Assembly (NCBI GenBank): GCA_963402885.1 | Contig: OY727103.1 | Span: 6,548,501-6,612,500 of the forward strand | DNA length: 64,000 nt | DNA from: Antedon bifida | Lineage: Eukaryota; Echinodermata; Crinoidea; Comatulida; Antedonidae | Direction: 5' to 3' | In this document: positions 34,943-48,300 of the stretch, one piece after another | Position numbering within the stretch: position 1 is the stretch's first letter | Layout of the letters: every line of letters starts with the position of its first letter | Notes under the pieces: generated by a model | What the model was told of the DNA's origin: nothing | Database searches by the model: none | Seen by the model: only the letters and a program-made list of their open reading frames with translations | Made by a program: the position numbers and the translations under genes

Positions 34943-37900
34943 GGGATCCAGTCAAGTCGCCCCATCGCAAAGTCGCCCCATACAAAGTCGCCCCATCGCA
35001 AAGTCGCCCCGGCACAGTCGCCCCATCGCAAAGTCGCCCCATTGCAAAGTCGACCCATCGCAAATTCGCCCCATCGCAAAGTCGCCCCATCGCAAAGTCG
35101 CCCATGGTTTTATTTCGGTATGACTATGAAGCGCCGCCGCTAGTAGTAGTAGTACGCTGTTTTAATCATATCGGTTATTGCGTTTGATATCGATCGCGTT
35201 GTTACTTTGATCGCGCTAAATGTCGTATACATTATAATGTTTATCCTATTATATACATAATTTGTGTTTTAATTTTTATTTTACAGGTTTTAATGGAGTG
35301 ATGTGCTTTTTAAAAATCATTAATAAAATAATCCTTGTTTGAAAGTTCTAAAAAGATTTTCCCTGATTTATAGTTTCGAAAATTTAATTTAATATGATTT
35401 TAAAATTACAGGTAATTACCAGAGCCACAATTACGAATCCTTCTTCAACCTACGCGTGGATACCAGCTCATTTTTTAGGATAATATAATAAATGTATAAA
35501 TGTGTAGTAGGCCTTCGTATACTATTAGTTAAAACAATAACAGCGTTGTGTAAGACAATGAGTGTTATAGGCTACTTATTGATCATTTTGCATTTATTGA
35601 CAAGTTATGTGTCTATTGTTATTTAATTTTATTATGACTTTTCAAAATGAAGAAATAAAAAATACTAAAAAACAAAGGATTTCATCGCCGATATGATCGT
35701 TTTTACATGCAGGTATTTTAGCAAAATTAAAACGCTACATTTTGACCATGGAAAAACCATCGTACAGTATCGTGTGCGTGTTTTTTAAAAAGGGGAATCC
35801 CCGACGGTCAGCAAAAAGACGTAGCAGCTGTGAGGAAACAGATACCAGAAGGCGCAGCTCCGATTGGTTTCAGATTGCGAGTCGCCTTTTATTCAACAGC
35901 ACAATGATCATTTTACTGAAGAAATTCTTTTCAACCCTTTTGGTTGTAGAACATTCTAATTATCATGCCTAATAAATATCCTCATATCGGGTGATTATAA
36001 TCAATGTTAATTGTAATACTAATAGTAAACTGAATGTTTATAAATAAATTGTTTTACGTAATTTGTTGCATATAAAATAAGACACAGTACAGACGTAGCC
36101 TACGTTCCCTATAAAATATTTCACATTTAAATAATTATGTACTGTTAAATGACATTATGCCGAATAATACTATAATCTTAAACTATGTTTACAAATTGTC
36201 ATTTTTTAAGGCACACATCTTTCTCATCATAAACCTGTAAAATAAAAACAAATCAATTATTAATATAGCCCTAATAATAATAATAAATATTCATCGACCA
36301 AAGTAAAAATAATCTAGATCGTAACATCATTTTATCGTGACCAAAATTAAACGCGACCGATTTCAAACGCGACTGATATCGTAAAACTCCGGCGGGGTTT
36401 CCCCATCTTCAGATGGTGCGTTGTAGTGCGACAACGGCGGAGTAATTACGGGGGTTTCCCTCTGGTGAGGTAGCACGTTAGTGCGACCGCGGAGTGATTA
36501 GTCGGGGGCTTCCTCTCTGATGATGGGGGAGCGTGCCGATCGTGTGACCTGAGACTACATGGCGGGGCTTCCCATTTTATGCCTACACGTTCCGTGTTAT
36601 TTTGTGTATCATTGCGACATTTAACCGATTCACCACGATAAGCGCTTAAAGCGCTCATGAGGTTAAAATTCAAGGTCATTGTAAACAAATTATCAACAAA
36701 AAAAAAAGTAAATTGAATTTACATGCGCAGTTTGCGTGACAACAAATTATACAAAATACTCACAACTTTTTTTTTTTAAATATGCTTCTAAATATATAAA
36801 AACAATTGTTGAAGTTAGTTTGAAAATAAAATTCGAAAATATAACCGTTTTTCGAATCACGCTGTTCGAATGAATCTAGGCCTAAACATACAACATAAAA
36901 TCGTCTAAAATCCATCTTTATTTGTAATAATCACTATTTTGAAGCATGTATACAATAAATGTATAATAAATAAAGATTATGTATCAGTTACAGTGTCTAA
37001 ATCGTCATATTTCCATGTAAAAATGTGATTTTTCTACCGGAGAAAAGTCGTGACCATGTCCTCACGAGGGCCGCGCCATATTGTTTACCTTTGAATGTAA
37101 TATGAACCCTGACATGTCAGATGCATTATGGGCATGAAATATTTGTTCAAACTCTGCGCAAAGGTCAGTTTATTGAAGCATAACTTTTGACAAACATTTT
37201 GATACCAAACTTGTTTTTCGACGCATTTTCGTCTAATTTTCTGCAAGCTACACATCTAAAATAGCGGACTAAGCTCCCGAGGGATGCCGGTGCGCGTGAG
37301 AATCGCGAATTCCAAGTCGCTTTCGGGATGTTATTTTTAACATTCTCGGTGAACAAACAGCGCCGACGACGCTCTCGGGGCGGCTCCCGATAGGCCTAGG
37401 CCCCATATGGTCAACCTCGGATGAGTCGGTCTACTAATTTCTTTATAATTTCGAAACCGGTCATTCATAATGGTCAAGTTTGGTCTTATTTTGAAGAGAA
37501 GAAATAGGTTCTGATGAAGAGATGAGTTTTATTATGAAATATTTAATATTTTTTGTGCATTTGGTAGTCAAAGATAAATTACAAATTTTTAATAATTTTC
37601 CTAAAATATTTCTAAAATTTGCATAATCTATACTCCGCAAAAATAAGTTGTAACACAAATTTGATAACATATTTGGAAATAAAATGTCCTTTCCATTATT
37701 TTTCTTTTTTAATTTTTTTAATGTCTGTGTTTAGAAAAAAAGTTAGGGTTAATTATGTGACATATGCTTTTTGGGTCCCCGGGGAGCAAAATAAACTTGG
37801 GGGTCAATGGGTTAATACGCACTTGTAAACTATTTTAACGTTTTGGGGCGACTTTGCGATGGGGCGACTTTACGTTGGGGCGACTTTGCGATGGGGCGAC

Positions 37901-37990
37901 TTTGCGATGGGCGACTTTGTTTTGGGGCGACTTTGCGATGGGGCGACTGTGTAAGGGGCGACTTTGCGATGGGGCGACTTGACTAGCATC
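34943..37990. mobile_element. 3-kb foldback-like element with minisatellite termini
   Basis: The left end (34951-35105) is a tandem array of GTCGCCCCATCGCAAA (16 bp) and the right end (37845-37983) is the same array inverted. The outermost bases also match (GGATCCAGTCAAGTCGCCCC and its near complement). CATAGATAG is duplicated at 34934-34942 and 37991-37999. Drosophila Foldback elements have tandem-repeat inverted ends and 9-bp duplications. The 2.7-kb interior has no recognised transposase; about 36380-36560 holds repeated GGCGGGG-TTCCC blocks. Confidence 0.75.
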
Positions 37991-38019
37991 CATAGATAGA
38001 GGCCTACTATATATTACCT

Positions 38020-38230
38020 AGGCCTATGCCCTCCATGGTGCGCCTACTAGTAGTAGGGCTCTAGACCTAGCCCTAGCTAACTAGGCCTAGCCCTCTCTGA
38101 CTGCTCGGTCTGGTGTGCGTGGTAGGTTACCTACAGTACTACTAGGCTAGTAGTACTACTAGGCCTAGCCTAGAGGCTAGGCCTAGCCCTACTCTAGGCC
38201 TAGCCTAGACTCTAAGCCTAGAGGTATAAT
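38020..38230. repeat. Cluster of TAGGCCTA / CTAGGCCTAG motifs
   Basis: Dense overlapping copies of AGGCCTA and CCTAG units. The motif is scattered elsewhere in the window too. Confidence 0.7.
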
Positions 38231-38235
38231 TAAAT

Positions 38236-38640
38236 TATAGCGCTTAGGCAGAATCTTTAGTCCTATTCAGCTTTATTAAACAGTTGATTACTCGACAAAT
38301 AAAATAGATTACCTACAAAATGTGCATTGAGTTGAGACGTAATATAGGCTAGTGTAAAAAAACACGTGTTGCAAAATGAGGGCGCTTGAACGTATGATGC
38401 GCCATCCGTGCATTCAGTAGCTTTTTATCTTCGTATATTATTACAATATTACAAATTATAGCGATTACGCAGAATCTTTAGTTCTATTCAGCTTTATTAA
38501 ACAGGTTATTACTCGACAAATAAAAAATATTACCTACAAAAGGTGCATTAAGAGTTAAGACGCCATATTGAGGGGAAATAGTATAGTGCAAAAAACACGT
38601 GTTGCAAAATGATCCGCCATCCGTGCATTCAGTACTTTTT
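38236..38640. repeat. Diverged tandem duplication of about 210 bp
   Basis: TATAGCG-TTA-GCAGAATCTTTAG, ATTCAGCTTTATTAAACAG and ACACGTGTTGCAAAATGA occur in both halves. Confidence 0.8.
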
Positions 38641-38644
38641 TTTC

Positions 38645-38790
38645 ATCTCCAGCATGATCTCTTTCTTTCTCCACTGTGCGCCTCCACATTGTTTTGTTAC
38701 TCGATAAATGACATTTTCGACGTCCGGATCAGTGGTCATTAGATGGTATCAAATCCACGCGTCGTCATTGGTCAAATTATTTATTTCTTT
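38645..38790. repeat. Dispersed repeat shared with 61560-61700 and 63440-63595
   Basis: ATCTCTTTCTTTCTCCACTG at one end and GTCGTCATTGGTCAAAT at the other occur in all three places. Confidence 0.75.
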
Positions 38791-38799
38791 GTGTCGAGT

Positions 38800-39950
38800 C
38801 GTATTGGAAACCTGGCGCATGTATGTGTATTATGTATGTACACAATAGGAAAATACGCATACAATGACTGTTTTTTCGACAACTTTATTTAAGCGTTAAA
38901 TTACATTTATATTGTAACTAAGATACAGTTGAAATAAAAAATTTAAGTTACCTAGATACAGTGCGTAATCAATGATCATCTCCTTCAATTCACTACACCA
39001 TTTACAATTAGCAATAATAAGATACTTATTTAAACACGGTAACTTTTTATGTTTTCCCGGGAACTCAAATTCCGACCGTAGCACGTTAGGTCACGGAACA
39101 CGTGGCCGCCCTCAATATGTTTCTAATATGTGAACTACTGTAGGGACGTTACTAAAATATAGGCTGTGCACTTTAATAAGCCTGTAGTGTTTAATCCGCA
39201 TAATTCACAAAGCCCATGTAGTGTTGCTGACGTTTCTCAATAACAGGCAAGTTGCACTATTACAGGCTTAGCCTTCGTCCCACTCAGAAAGCACCGAGTT
39301 TGACCTGTACTCGATCAAAGAATGCTTTATATCTACTATACGTAGGGCTAAAATTCACTCAATTCAACCATACGCTGGATTGTGCAAATTCTTACCGAAC
39401 ATCATAAGACAAAACGTGAAATAAATAATTTAAGCCATTTGCATGCATATACCAACGTATACGATAACTAACAATGGTGTTTGTACGTCAAGGATACAGT
39501 CTAATGCAGATACATATTACAGTTTGATACGCGCATGCGTAATAAGTGACTTTAACTATGTAGGAACGTGTAGATTATCTTGGTTTTTAGAATAAAAGTG
39601 TTTACTGATAACCATATTTCATTCGAATGATATACAATATTAAGAAAATTATAATTATTTTAGTAAAAACAATTATGCAATTACAATTATAAATACATTT
39701 TTAGGATATAACCATAGGAATTATTAAATTTCATTATACGTAAGATAAATAACAATAGCTGTACTGTAATTATTACAATAATAACAAATATTAAGTATGT
39801 ACAAAATCTAGCGACAAATATAAATATTCTTAATTGATATAATTCTTATTATTTTTACGCAGCGCCACCAGTGGCCCTGCATTTTGTAACACGATTTTAT
39901 ATATGTATGAAACGTCATGCGTGACAACAAATATATGTATGAAACGTCAT
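38800..39950. other. No recognised gene downstream of the YWTD/lectin gene
   Basis: AT-rich sequence without clear repeats apart from ATATGTATGAAACGTCATG twice at about 39901 and 39931. Confidence 0.4.
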
Positions 39951-39953
39951 GTT

Positions 39954-39959
39954 TTTATT
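39954..39959 (-). terminator. Candidate polyadenylation signal (AATAAA) for the YWTD/lectin gene
   Basis: An AATAAA on the minus strand lies about 310 nt past the stop codon. It is the nearest canonical hexamer I noticed. The region is AT-rich, so chance occurrence is possible. Confidence 0.3.
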
Positions 39960-40266
39960 ATTATTAGGCCGAATCGCCATTAATAGTACTACACTAGGTC
40001 GAAACATCCAACATATTTAAAAAAAAATCTAAAATGATTTACTCATGTGAAAAAAAAATTGAATTTTGAATAATTTATAGCAATACTTTCTGATACGCAA
40101 TGCAAACACATTACAATTAAACAATTAAGTATGAATTAATGTATGTAAATTTCAAAGTTACATTTTCGATTGAATTTAAAAACCACAATAGGACGGAAAT
40201 CTAAAATTGCATAATATTTGCGAAAGTTGAAAATGACTTAGAATCGGGCTGCTGAAATGTCATGAT

Positions 40267-42355
40267 TTAGCAGCAGTCTTTTTTCATTTTCAAAACTCCA
40301 TTATACTTCAGGCCACTGTCATCATCTGTTGAAAAGATAGAAATGTGTTAAATGAGCATAGTGGCATAAAACATAATCATCATTATCACAAAAGTACACT
40401 CTTGCCAGTTGATTAATTGATTTCGTATGACGTAGAACTGGTTATTTCGTTCTATTCAATGGTCAGCCCATTTTTAACATTTAAGGCCCATTTACACTAG
40501 GGTGATAACGATCGACGATAAATAGGTAAACATACATTTTTCTTTAATAAAACAAAAGAAATTAGGGTTTTCGTTCTAGAACTAAAGGATAATCATTTAT
40601 GCTGTATTTGATAAAAACATTTTTTTAAATCTAATCAAATGACGTCATGATCAATAAAAACAATAAAATCGTTGTATTGTCACGATATTATTGCTCTTAC
40701 TAATCATGACGTCATTTTATTGGACGTGTGGAAATATTATTGTCATCAAAGGCAGCATAGATGATAATTCTATAGTTTTAGGATTAAAACTTTTTTAAAT
40801 TCTTTTGTTTTAGGTATGAAAAATGCATATTTATCTTTTACATCGTTATCGCCTTAGTGTAAATGGGCCTTTAAGATTGTGGCACTTAAAAAAACACACT
40901 ATATAGTAAAGCAAAGATAGGTAGCTCAAGTTTGACCAATCACAAGCGGCAGTTCAGATGAGGCGTCAAATTACTCGCATTGGACGTACATGACAGTGAT
41001 ACCTTAGTGGGAGCTAAATAATGATATAAACTCACACAGCCAGTTGCCTTCACTAGTTCCAGCCGTCTTGAAGTCCGGCAAACTTTTTGTCAAAGAGTCC
41101 CAGGCGTCTTTACTGATAAACACCCACGTTGCACCATGATCTTTACTGCGCATGTAACTGCGCATGTCCATGTGAATGCCATAGATAAGTCCTGTGAGCT
41201 GGTCAGATCCAATGACATTGTGTAGGTTCATTGGTAGAGCTATTGAAGAACATTTATATTTTTATACATATTATAATGATAATAGTATAGGGATATATTG
41301 TTCATTTTGACATAAGAAAAATATTAATATATGCAATGTTCTGTTTATGTGCCTTTTTTATAAATCGAACATTACTGTGTGGACGCTAAGCATTCAAGGT
41401 AGGATGTATTGACAAAAGAAATGTAGGCACTACGCCTAACCATTCACTGATAGTTGTCTGCAAATCCAAAAATCTCCGGGAGAAAGTGTCAGTGTTAGGC
41501 CTATTACTTATTGATTTATCAAGTTAGAGATTCCTCTTGCTGTCTATATCGATGTGTATGATGACCCGTGGTAGTTAGGCTCTAAGTATGGAAGGTTTTG
41601 ATATATCAGCCAGCCTCAGGTCAGTGCTATTCTTGGAGGGACATTACGAAAACAATCCTCATTGTTTTACCTTTCCAGCGTCCATCTGGTGGATTATCTT
41701 GTACATAGCAGGACGGAACAATCTTGTCTGATAGACGTCCAACTGAAGGGTTACAAGCAAAAATGACGTCTTTATCCGGATCATCCAACTTCTTAGTTAT
41801 GACAAAACCCTGGTCATAATAATCTGTCGGAATAATAATAAAAACACATCAATAAATTAAAAGCAAATGCGGTCCACGAGGCCTTATTCATCGATCAATT
41901 ACATTGTGTGGAAAATATCTTGTTGATATCGTGTTGATAAAAATTGATAAAGTCACATGGATAGAAACCAAACCATGTTAAGATGATAAAATAGGAATGA
42001 GGAGTGTCTCTTTTTTATATAGGTTACGCGTCAGTGTTGACAATGTAATTTGAGTTCATAAGCAACGAAACTTCTTGTGATATATTAGCTATACCGTCAG
42101 GACTCTTTATTTCAAACTTACCCGGAACTGGGCATTTACTAGGATCACTGACACACACAGTATGCTTCCCGTTTTCACACTTATGAGCACCAGCCACGCA
42201 AGCATCACACTGGCTAGATCCCCCATCATAATGGCAGACGTCTGTCTGAGATTTAGTCCATTTGCTGTACCTCATCACAGCTTCTTTTGCAGGTCCTAGT
42301 ACTGGTTCTGGAGTACCCTCATCTGAATAAAATACTGGTTCTGGTGTTCCCTCAT
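40267..42355 (-). CDS. Exons 14-17: Cys-rich segment and Asp-box-bearing C terminus
   Basis: Exon 14 (42355-42122) begins with a tandem repeat of DEGTPEPV, then has six cysteines within about 40 residues (from DVCHYDGG to SKCPVPG). Exon 15 (41823-41671) includes two cysteines and RWK. Exon 16 (41239-41036) contains [10 protein letters not shown], which fits the Asp-box/BNR consensus S-x-D-x-G-x-T-W. Exon 17 (40325-40267) ends KKDCC then TAA. A single Asp-box is not enough to call a sialidase or VPS10 propeller. The terminal Cys pair may form interchain disulfides (inference). Confidence 0.75.
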
Positions 42356-45300
42356 CTGAGGAAAAAAGTATATAATAATGGAAATTCTTACTTATTTTGC
42401 TGAAACTCTTTTTCTAATAGACAATATTTGTGTGCTACTTTATTACAAAATTGCAGTTGTAACTACTCTAGAGGTTTATTGTGGCGATCAAGTTTATGAT
42501 AGTATGTAGTCATTATGTTGTCTTTAGGTCAAAGTTTCAAACATTATTGCATTTATCCGATAATTATCCGATTTGAATGAGATAATTATCGATTCATTTT
42601 TCTAGAGCAGAATCAGTTAAACCCCATTTACATGAACTTTATCGGTGAATTATCGGTTAAGTTTTATCGGGTAATGTTTGGCGGCAGAAACACGGTCTTG
42701 TGCAGTACGTAAGAACCATGGAATTAGCGTACCGTGTTCAAAATCTAACATATGATACTCGCATATAGCTGGTAGGATAGCGGTGCAGTCCATTATGTCC
42801 CAGTCACCAAGATCAGTACTGACATCCCTTGTATCGTAGACATCTACAAAAGCCGCTGCTCCGCAGTCTTCAGTCACACTTGTTCCGGGTCTGTTTGGTA
42901 GCCATTTTGTAAAAGACGCCGATGACCCGTTTGTCCACTTGAAAGTATCAGTACCCTAGAACATATACATTGTTATAATTGAAGTCATAAGGAGTATAAT
43001 AAACGGCATGTCATGTGATTAATCATAGACTTGCCCTGTCAAAGTTACATCCCCTTTCTCGTGTAGTTTAGCATGGCCAGTTCATTACGGCGATTACGAG
43101 TGAAACGGGGTCTGATAGCCATACTCACCCCAACGTCTTTCAGCCCAATCCAGTATTTGTATGGTGAGAGTGCTGGAACGAGGTCGCGAAGAAATTGCTG
43201 TTCACACGTATCTTCAATCATGACTAATTGCGCATTGTCTGCTTCACAGGCCGCCTTTGCTGCATCCCAAGTTTCTAGCGTGTCGTTGAACACTTTGTAA
43301 CACGTTTCTTTGTAAGGTGTGTAACCAGACCGACATAAATCTAGAAGTACAGTGTAAGAGTTATAGAGTAATTATAATCAGCCGATTCATGTTTCTAAGT
43401 TCTCTATGTTACAGGACAAATTTTTGATACTTTACCGATATCACAATCATAATAAACATAATTCAGATTTGATAAGAATGGCTTAATGTTGTGAAAGAAA
43501 CATTGTCAATTTTTTAGGTGCCTTATGTTTAAAAACAGCAGTTACAATACGGCACATGCAATCCTCACAACCTGGTGAGATGCGCCTAATATTCATTTAA
43601 ACATGGTTAGAATATATGCAGACAATGTATAACTCTTTCAGATTAAACTGACACACTATCGTACACTTACCACCACCACCAACATCTGGTCTGTCCGAAT
43701 ACATAAATTGAAAAGATTTTGTGCAAGAAAGAACTTTAGCGCTATTAACAGTCGAGAACCACAACAAATCAGCCACGCCAACAAAGCGACGAGTGCCCGG
43801 AGCAGTTTTTCTGTTTTTGTCGATTCCTAGGCGTACACGGAAAGTTGGTTTTGCGGCAATCTGAATGGTTCCAAGCTGTGAAATACATGAGAAATGGTAC
43901 TACGCTTGTCTGATTTCACTTAGAAAACCCCTGTCGACTTACGTCATAAGTCATTAAAACAGAGAAAGTTAAACACACCACCCAGTGAAATAAAGGCTGT
44001 AATAATTGTAAACCTTTAATAACAAATCTAAAGACTGAAAAAATCGCACCCAGCCAAGATGGAATTTTTTATCCTGATGGAGACATACGTTACACTTCAT
44101 TAATAGGTATATTAATGTATTCTGAACTTGTTACTGAAGGTACTACACTGGCCATCCACCCGTTTCCTAATCTTTCAAAATGTATCAGCGCTGTAGGTAA
44201 ACACCTAACATACTTACAAGTACTCTTCCAAACATTATTGAATATGGTTGATTGTAGAATAACTTACATTAAATCGAACAGGAGATGGTCCAGGCATGCT
44301 TGGGTTTACCGCTGGTGACTGCAACAGCTCTGTGTATTCTGATTCAAGTTTAATATATTGCACATTTTTCGACTTCAATATTGTGAAAGTTACATCTACT
44401 GCTTTTCCCGTTGAATCGTCATCGTGCCAAATACTAATCAGTATTATTACATCATCACTGAAAATAACAACCAACAAATACTATTATCGAAATCAAATTA
44501 GAGTGGTACCACAATCACTATATCCCAATACTTTATAGGATGTCAAGAGTGATTATGTGAACATCTCTGCCGTACTTTGAGAAAAAGGCTTATCTACAAA
44601 GAGCTACTTTTGAGTAATTGACTAAAACGTGTTTTTGTTTTTCATTACAAAAGTTCATGTAATATTTTATTTTCAAATGAATATATTTCAAAGTACATTA
44701 TTGAAAAATATCTGACATAATATTCAATTATTACTTTTTTATTTGGGGGTCAAATTGCAGATAAAGCCTTTTCCAAATTATTTGTAATTAATAATTGCGA
44801 GAAATACTTCGAAAACAGGGCACTTTTGCAGTTATTTTGTTTGATTATTTATCAAAATTTACCAAAACATTTAGTAACTTTAGTTTAAATAAATTATAAA
44901 TGCAATTTAGATTAGGTAATTTGTAAATAGGCTTTTCTCTTAAAGTATTAATCTGCCTCATTATATATTCATCATACCGTTATCTGATTTTGTCAAAACG
45001 TCAAATGCCAAATGCCGCAACCCAAATGTCAAACGCTTATGTATAAAATTGGTTACATTTAAAAATCGTCAAAAATGAACAATGATTGCAAACGATCAAA
45101 TACGACGAATGCAATTGTTTGCCAATTTCTGACAGTGTTCGCTAGTGTCAACTTGAACCATTCTAATTTATCCTTTTTCATTCATACAATTCTAGAATAA
45201 TAAGAACTATTACTCTTACATTGCTTGTATCCGATACCAAACTTACCCTTTATAAAAGGAATTAGTTTCGTATGTTATCTTGAACGACATCTTAGGCTTC

Positions 45301-48300
45301 GGGACTTCATTAATCAGCGTATAAACTGGTACTTCTCCAACCCAGATGTGAGCTCCGTCGCCAATCTGCATTCCAAGTCCTAACCAGTGCTCAGATCCAT
45401 TGACCACCGCGTCTGTATCGTCTAGGACAACTTCAACTTCTAACACTAAGATGTTATTGGTAGCATCTGGGTCTTTCACTTCAATAAATCCGTCGAACTG
45501 TGTCACCGACCAGTCTTTAAGGATGCCGAAATCATCATCGCTAGCAATGTACTGCGTCTGAGGAGCGTAGTAGCAGAACTCTGTCGAATACGTACAGGAT
45601 AAGGAGTCACTGACATACGAAACCGACACTTTGTTGATACTCCACTGCTCGCTTGTCTTGTTAGTCGTAAAGTTGTATGGTAGTGTGACTTCAATTGTAG
45701 GATCAGCGGTACCTTTTGGAAACTCAACAATAAGGTTCATATGCACCTTTTGACCAACGTTAACATAAACTTTACCATCTGCAGACTGCTCAGTGATGTT
45801 CATCACGAAATGCGGTAGTTTACTGAAAACTGCGTCGGTAGTTCCCTCTGCCGTGACTAAACCGGCGTCATTGATCTCAGCATTAATGGTTACACGTAAA
45901 ATAGTTCCAGGTTTCACATTGGCTATAAATGATTTCGAAAAAAAATACGTTGAAAAAACTTTTCAAAAATAAGTAGTTTAAAAAAAAAATTAGAAAATTA
46001 ATGCAATAAGGGCAAGTTTAAATAAAACTGATCGATTATTTCGTGGCGTTAGCAACAATCTATATTAATGCTACTAAACTGGTCGCGTAAGTTTACGTAT
46101 CTCATCCGAAACCGCTGAATGATACGTGTTCGCATTTGGCACACTAATGGGCAAAAAAGAACAGGAAGGAATACAATTCGTGTATAACAAAATCAATGGC
46201 CGTAAATAGTTCCGAAATTTATTCTTGACAGTTTGTTTTTCTTTTTTTAATAATTTTTCAGAGTAACTTTCATCCATGCGCTTTTATTATACTTACTCAT
46301 CCCATGCGAATTAGTATATAGCCACATATTAAGGCAGAAAAAGAACATGGTTACTGCTAGTGATACGGTTATATCTGCACTTAAATGGTGGCGACACCAA
46401 TCTGTTTGAGTTTTGAGTAGAGTGTCAACATTTATTGTGGTTTATTTAAGTAAAAAAAAACGATTTCAGTAATACCATTAACAGTAGAATTGATGGTCCC
46501 TTCAAATTCAATGTCAGATGAAAAGTAATCATTATTACTAAAAGACAAAGTAATGTCTGATGCGGAGACTCGGATGACCGTGAAGTCGCTCTGAAAAATA
46601 CAATAAATCCGTAGCAACGTCTGATAGAAAATCTTACTTAAAAACAAAACACAATAGATCGGTCAAATCAAGAAGAAACACAGCAATAGGTAAATATCTT
46701 AAGCGGTAATGTAAATAGAATCTCTGAGATTAAAGTCGGATGTTCTGCTTCATTTTTTCCGCACGCCCAAGAGAAAATATTGTTTGACATACCATTACAT
46801 TAAGTTATATTTAATTATTTCACTGCTAAAATCACACGTCACACTTATTTTTGTTATGATCACAGCATTACTCAAAATTAACCAATACCGTATATTAGGA
46901 AAATATAAAAAAGAACCATACCGTCATGGTTGAGTCGGTGTCTCCGTTTCCTGTTAAAGTCCATATAAAAGGATCTGCAGACAGGTCGAACTGAAAAAGA
47001 TGTTTACTATAATTACCAGCCGATTAAAGATGATGACTGTATATATATTTTCACAGTATCATAGGAATAGTTGGTAATACAACATCACATGTGTTTCACA
47101 TGTTTCTCCTGGTCATATCATAATCAAATATTCCTCTGATACTTGGAAACTATATCTCGAAGATACAGCACTAAGAATCGGGTAATAATTACACCCAACC
47201 GGTATTTAGTACTATATACATTATGTTCCGCGTGTGTTATTTCTTGGATAAACTAACGTATACGTATAGGCCTATGTATCCATGTTACGGTGGCCTATAA
47301 GTGTCACGGCAACTTTCAAAAAATATCACGGCAACTTTCAAAAAAAGCCACGGCAATTTGAAAAAAGCCACGGCAATTTGAAAAAAGCCACGGCAAATTA
47401 AAAATAAAACATCACGGCAAATTAAAAATAAAACATCGCGGCAATTTAACAAAAATACCACGGCAACTTAAAAATAAAACACCACGGCAAATTAGTATTG
47501 AAACACCACGGCAAATTAGTAATGAAACACCACGGCAAATTACAGAATGCCACGGCGGAAGTGAGTTACCACGGCGGAAGTGAAACCTTTAGAATCTTCG
47601 ATTTTTTCTGAGGTAAGTAATTATTTGTGCATTGAAGTAAATATTATTATATTAATTTATTTAACTGCAGCATTTACGTGTTTATTGCACTAGGCCTAGC
47701 TATGCCCACTACTAGCCTAAGGCCTAAGCCTTAGGCCTACAGTAGTAGCTAGGTCTACTGTAAAAAAAACTTGTTATATAAAAAACAGATTACTGTAAAT
47801 ATATTAAAACATTGTAGAATGTTATAGGGCCTAGGCCTACCTTGTAATAAGGCCTATGGTCTAGCCCGCTAGAAAGTTCAAGAAGAGTGCAATAAACACG
47901 TAAACTGCTGCAGTTAAATAAATAAATATAATATTTACATCAATGCACAAATAATTACTTACCTCAGAAAAAATCGAAGATTCCAAAGGTTTCACTTCCG
48001 CCGTGGTAACTCACTTCCGCCGTGGCATTCTGTAATTTGCCGTGGTGTTCCATTATTAATTTGCCGTGGTGTTTCAATACTAATTTGCCGTGGTGTTTCA
48101 TTTTTAAGTTGCCGTGGTATTTTTGTTAAATTGCCGCGATGTTTTATTTTTAATTTGCCGTGATGTTTTATTTTTAATTTGCCGTGGCTTTTTTCAAATT
48201 GCCGTGGCTTTTTTCAAATTGCCGTGGCTTTTTTCAAATTGCCGTGGCTTTTTTCAAATTGCCGTGGCTTTTTTTGAAAAAATTGCCGTGATATTTTTTG

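Noticed and set aside
43073-43300. Plus-strand frame across the lectin exon
   Set aside because: Antisense shadow of exon 12, whose lectin motifs are clear.
45503-45730. Second minus-strand frame inside exon 9
   Set aside because: Out of frame with the 676-nt exon that chains in phase with its neighbours.
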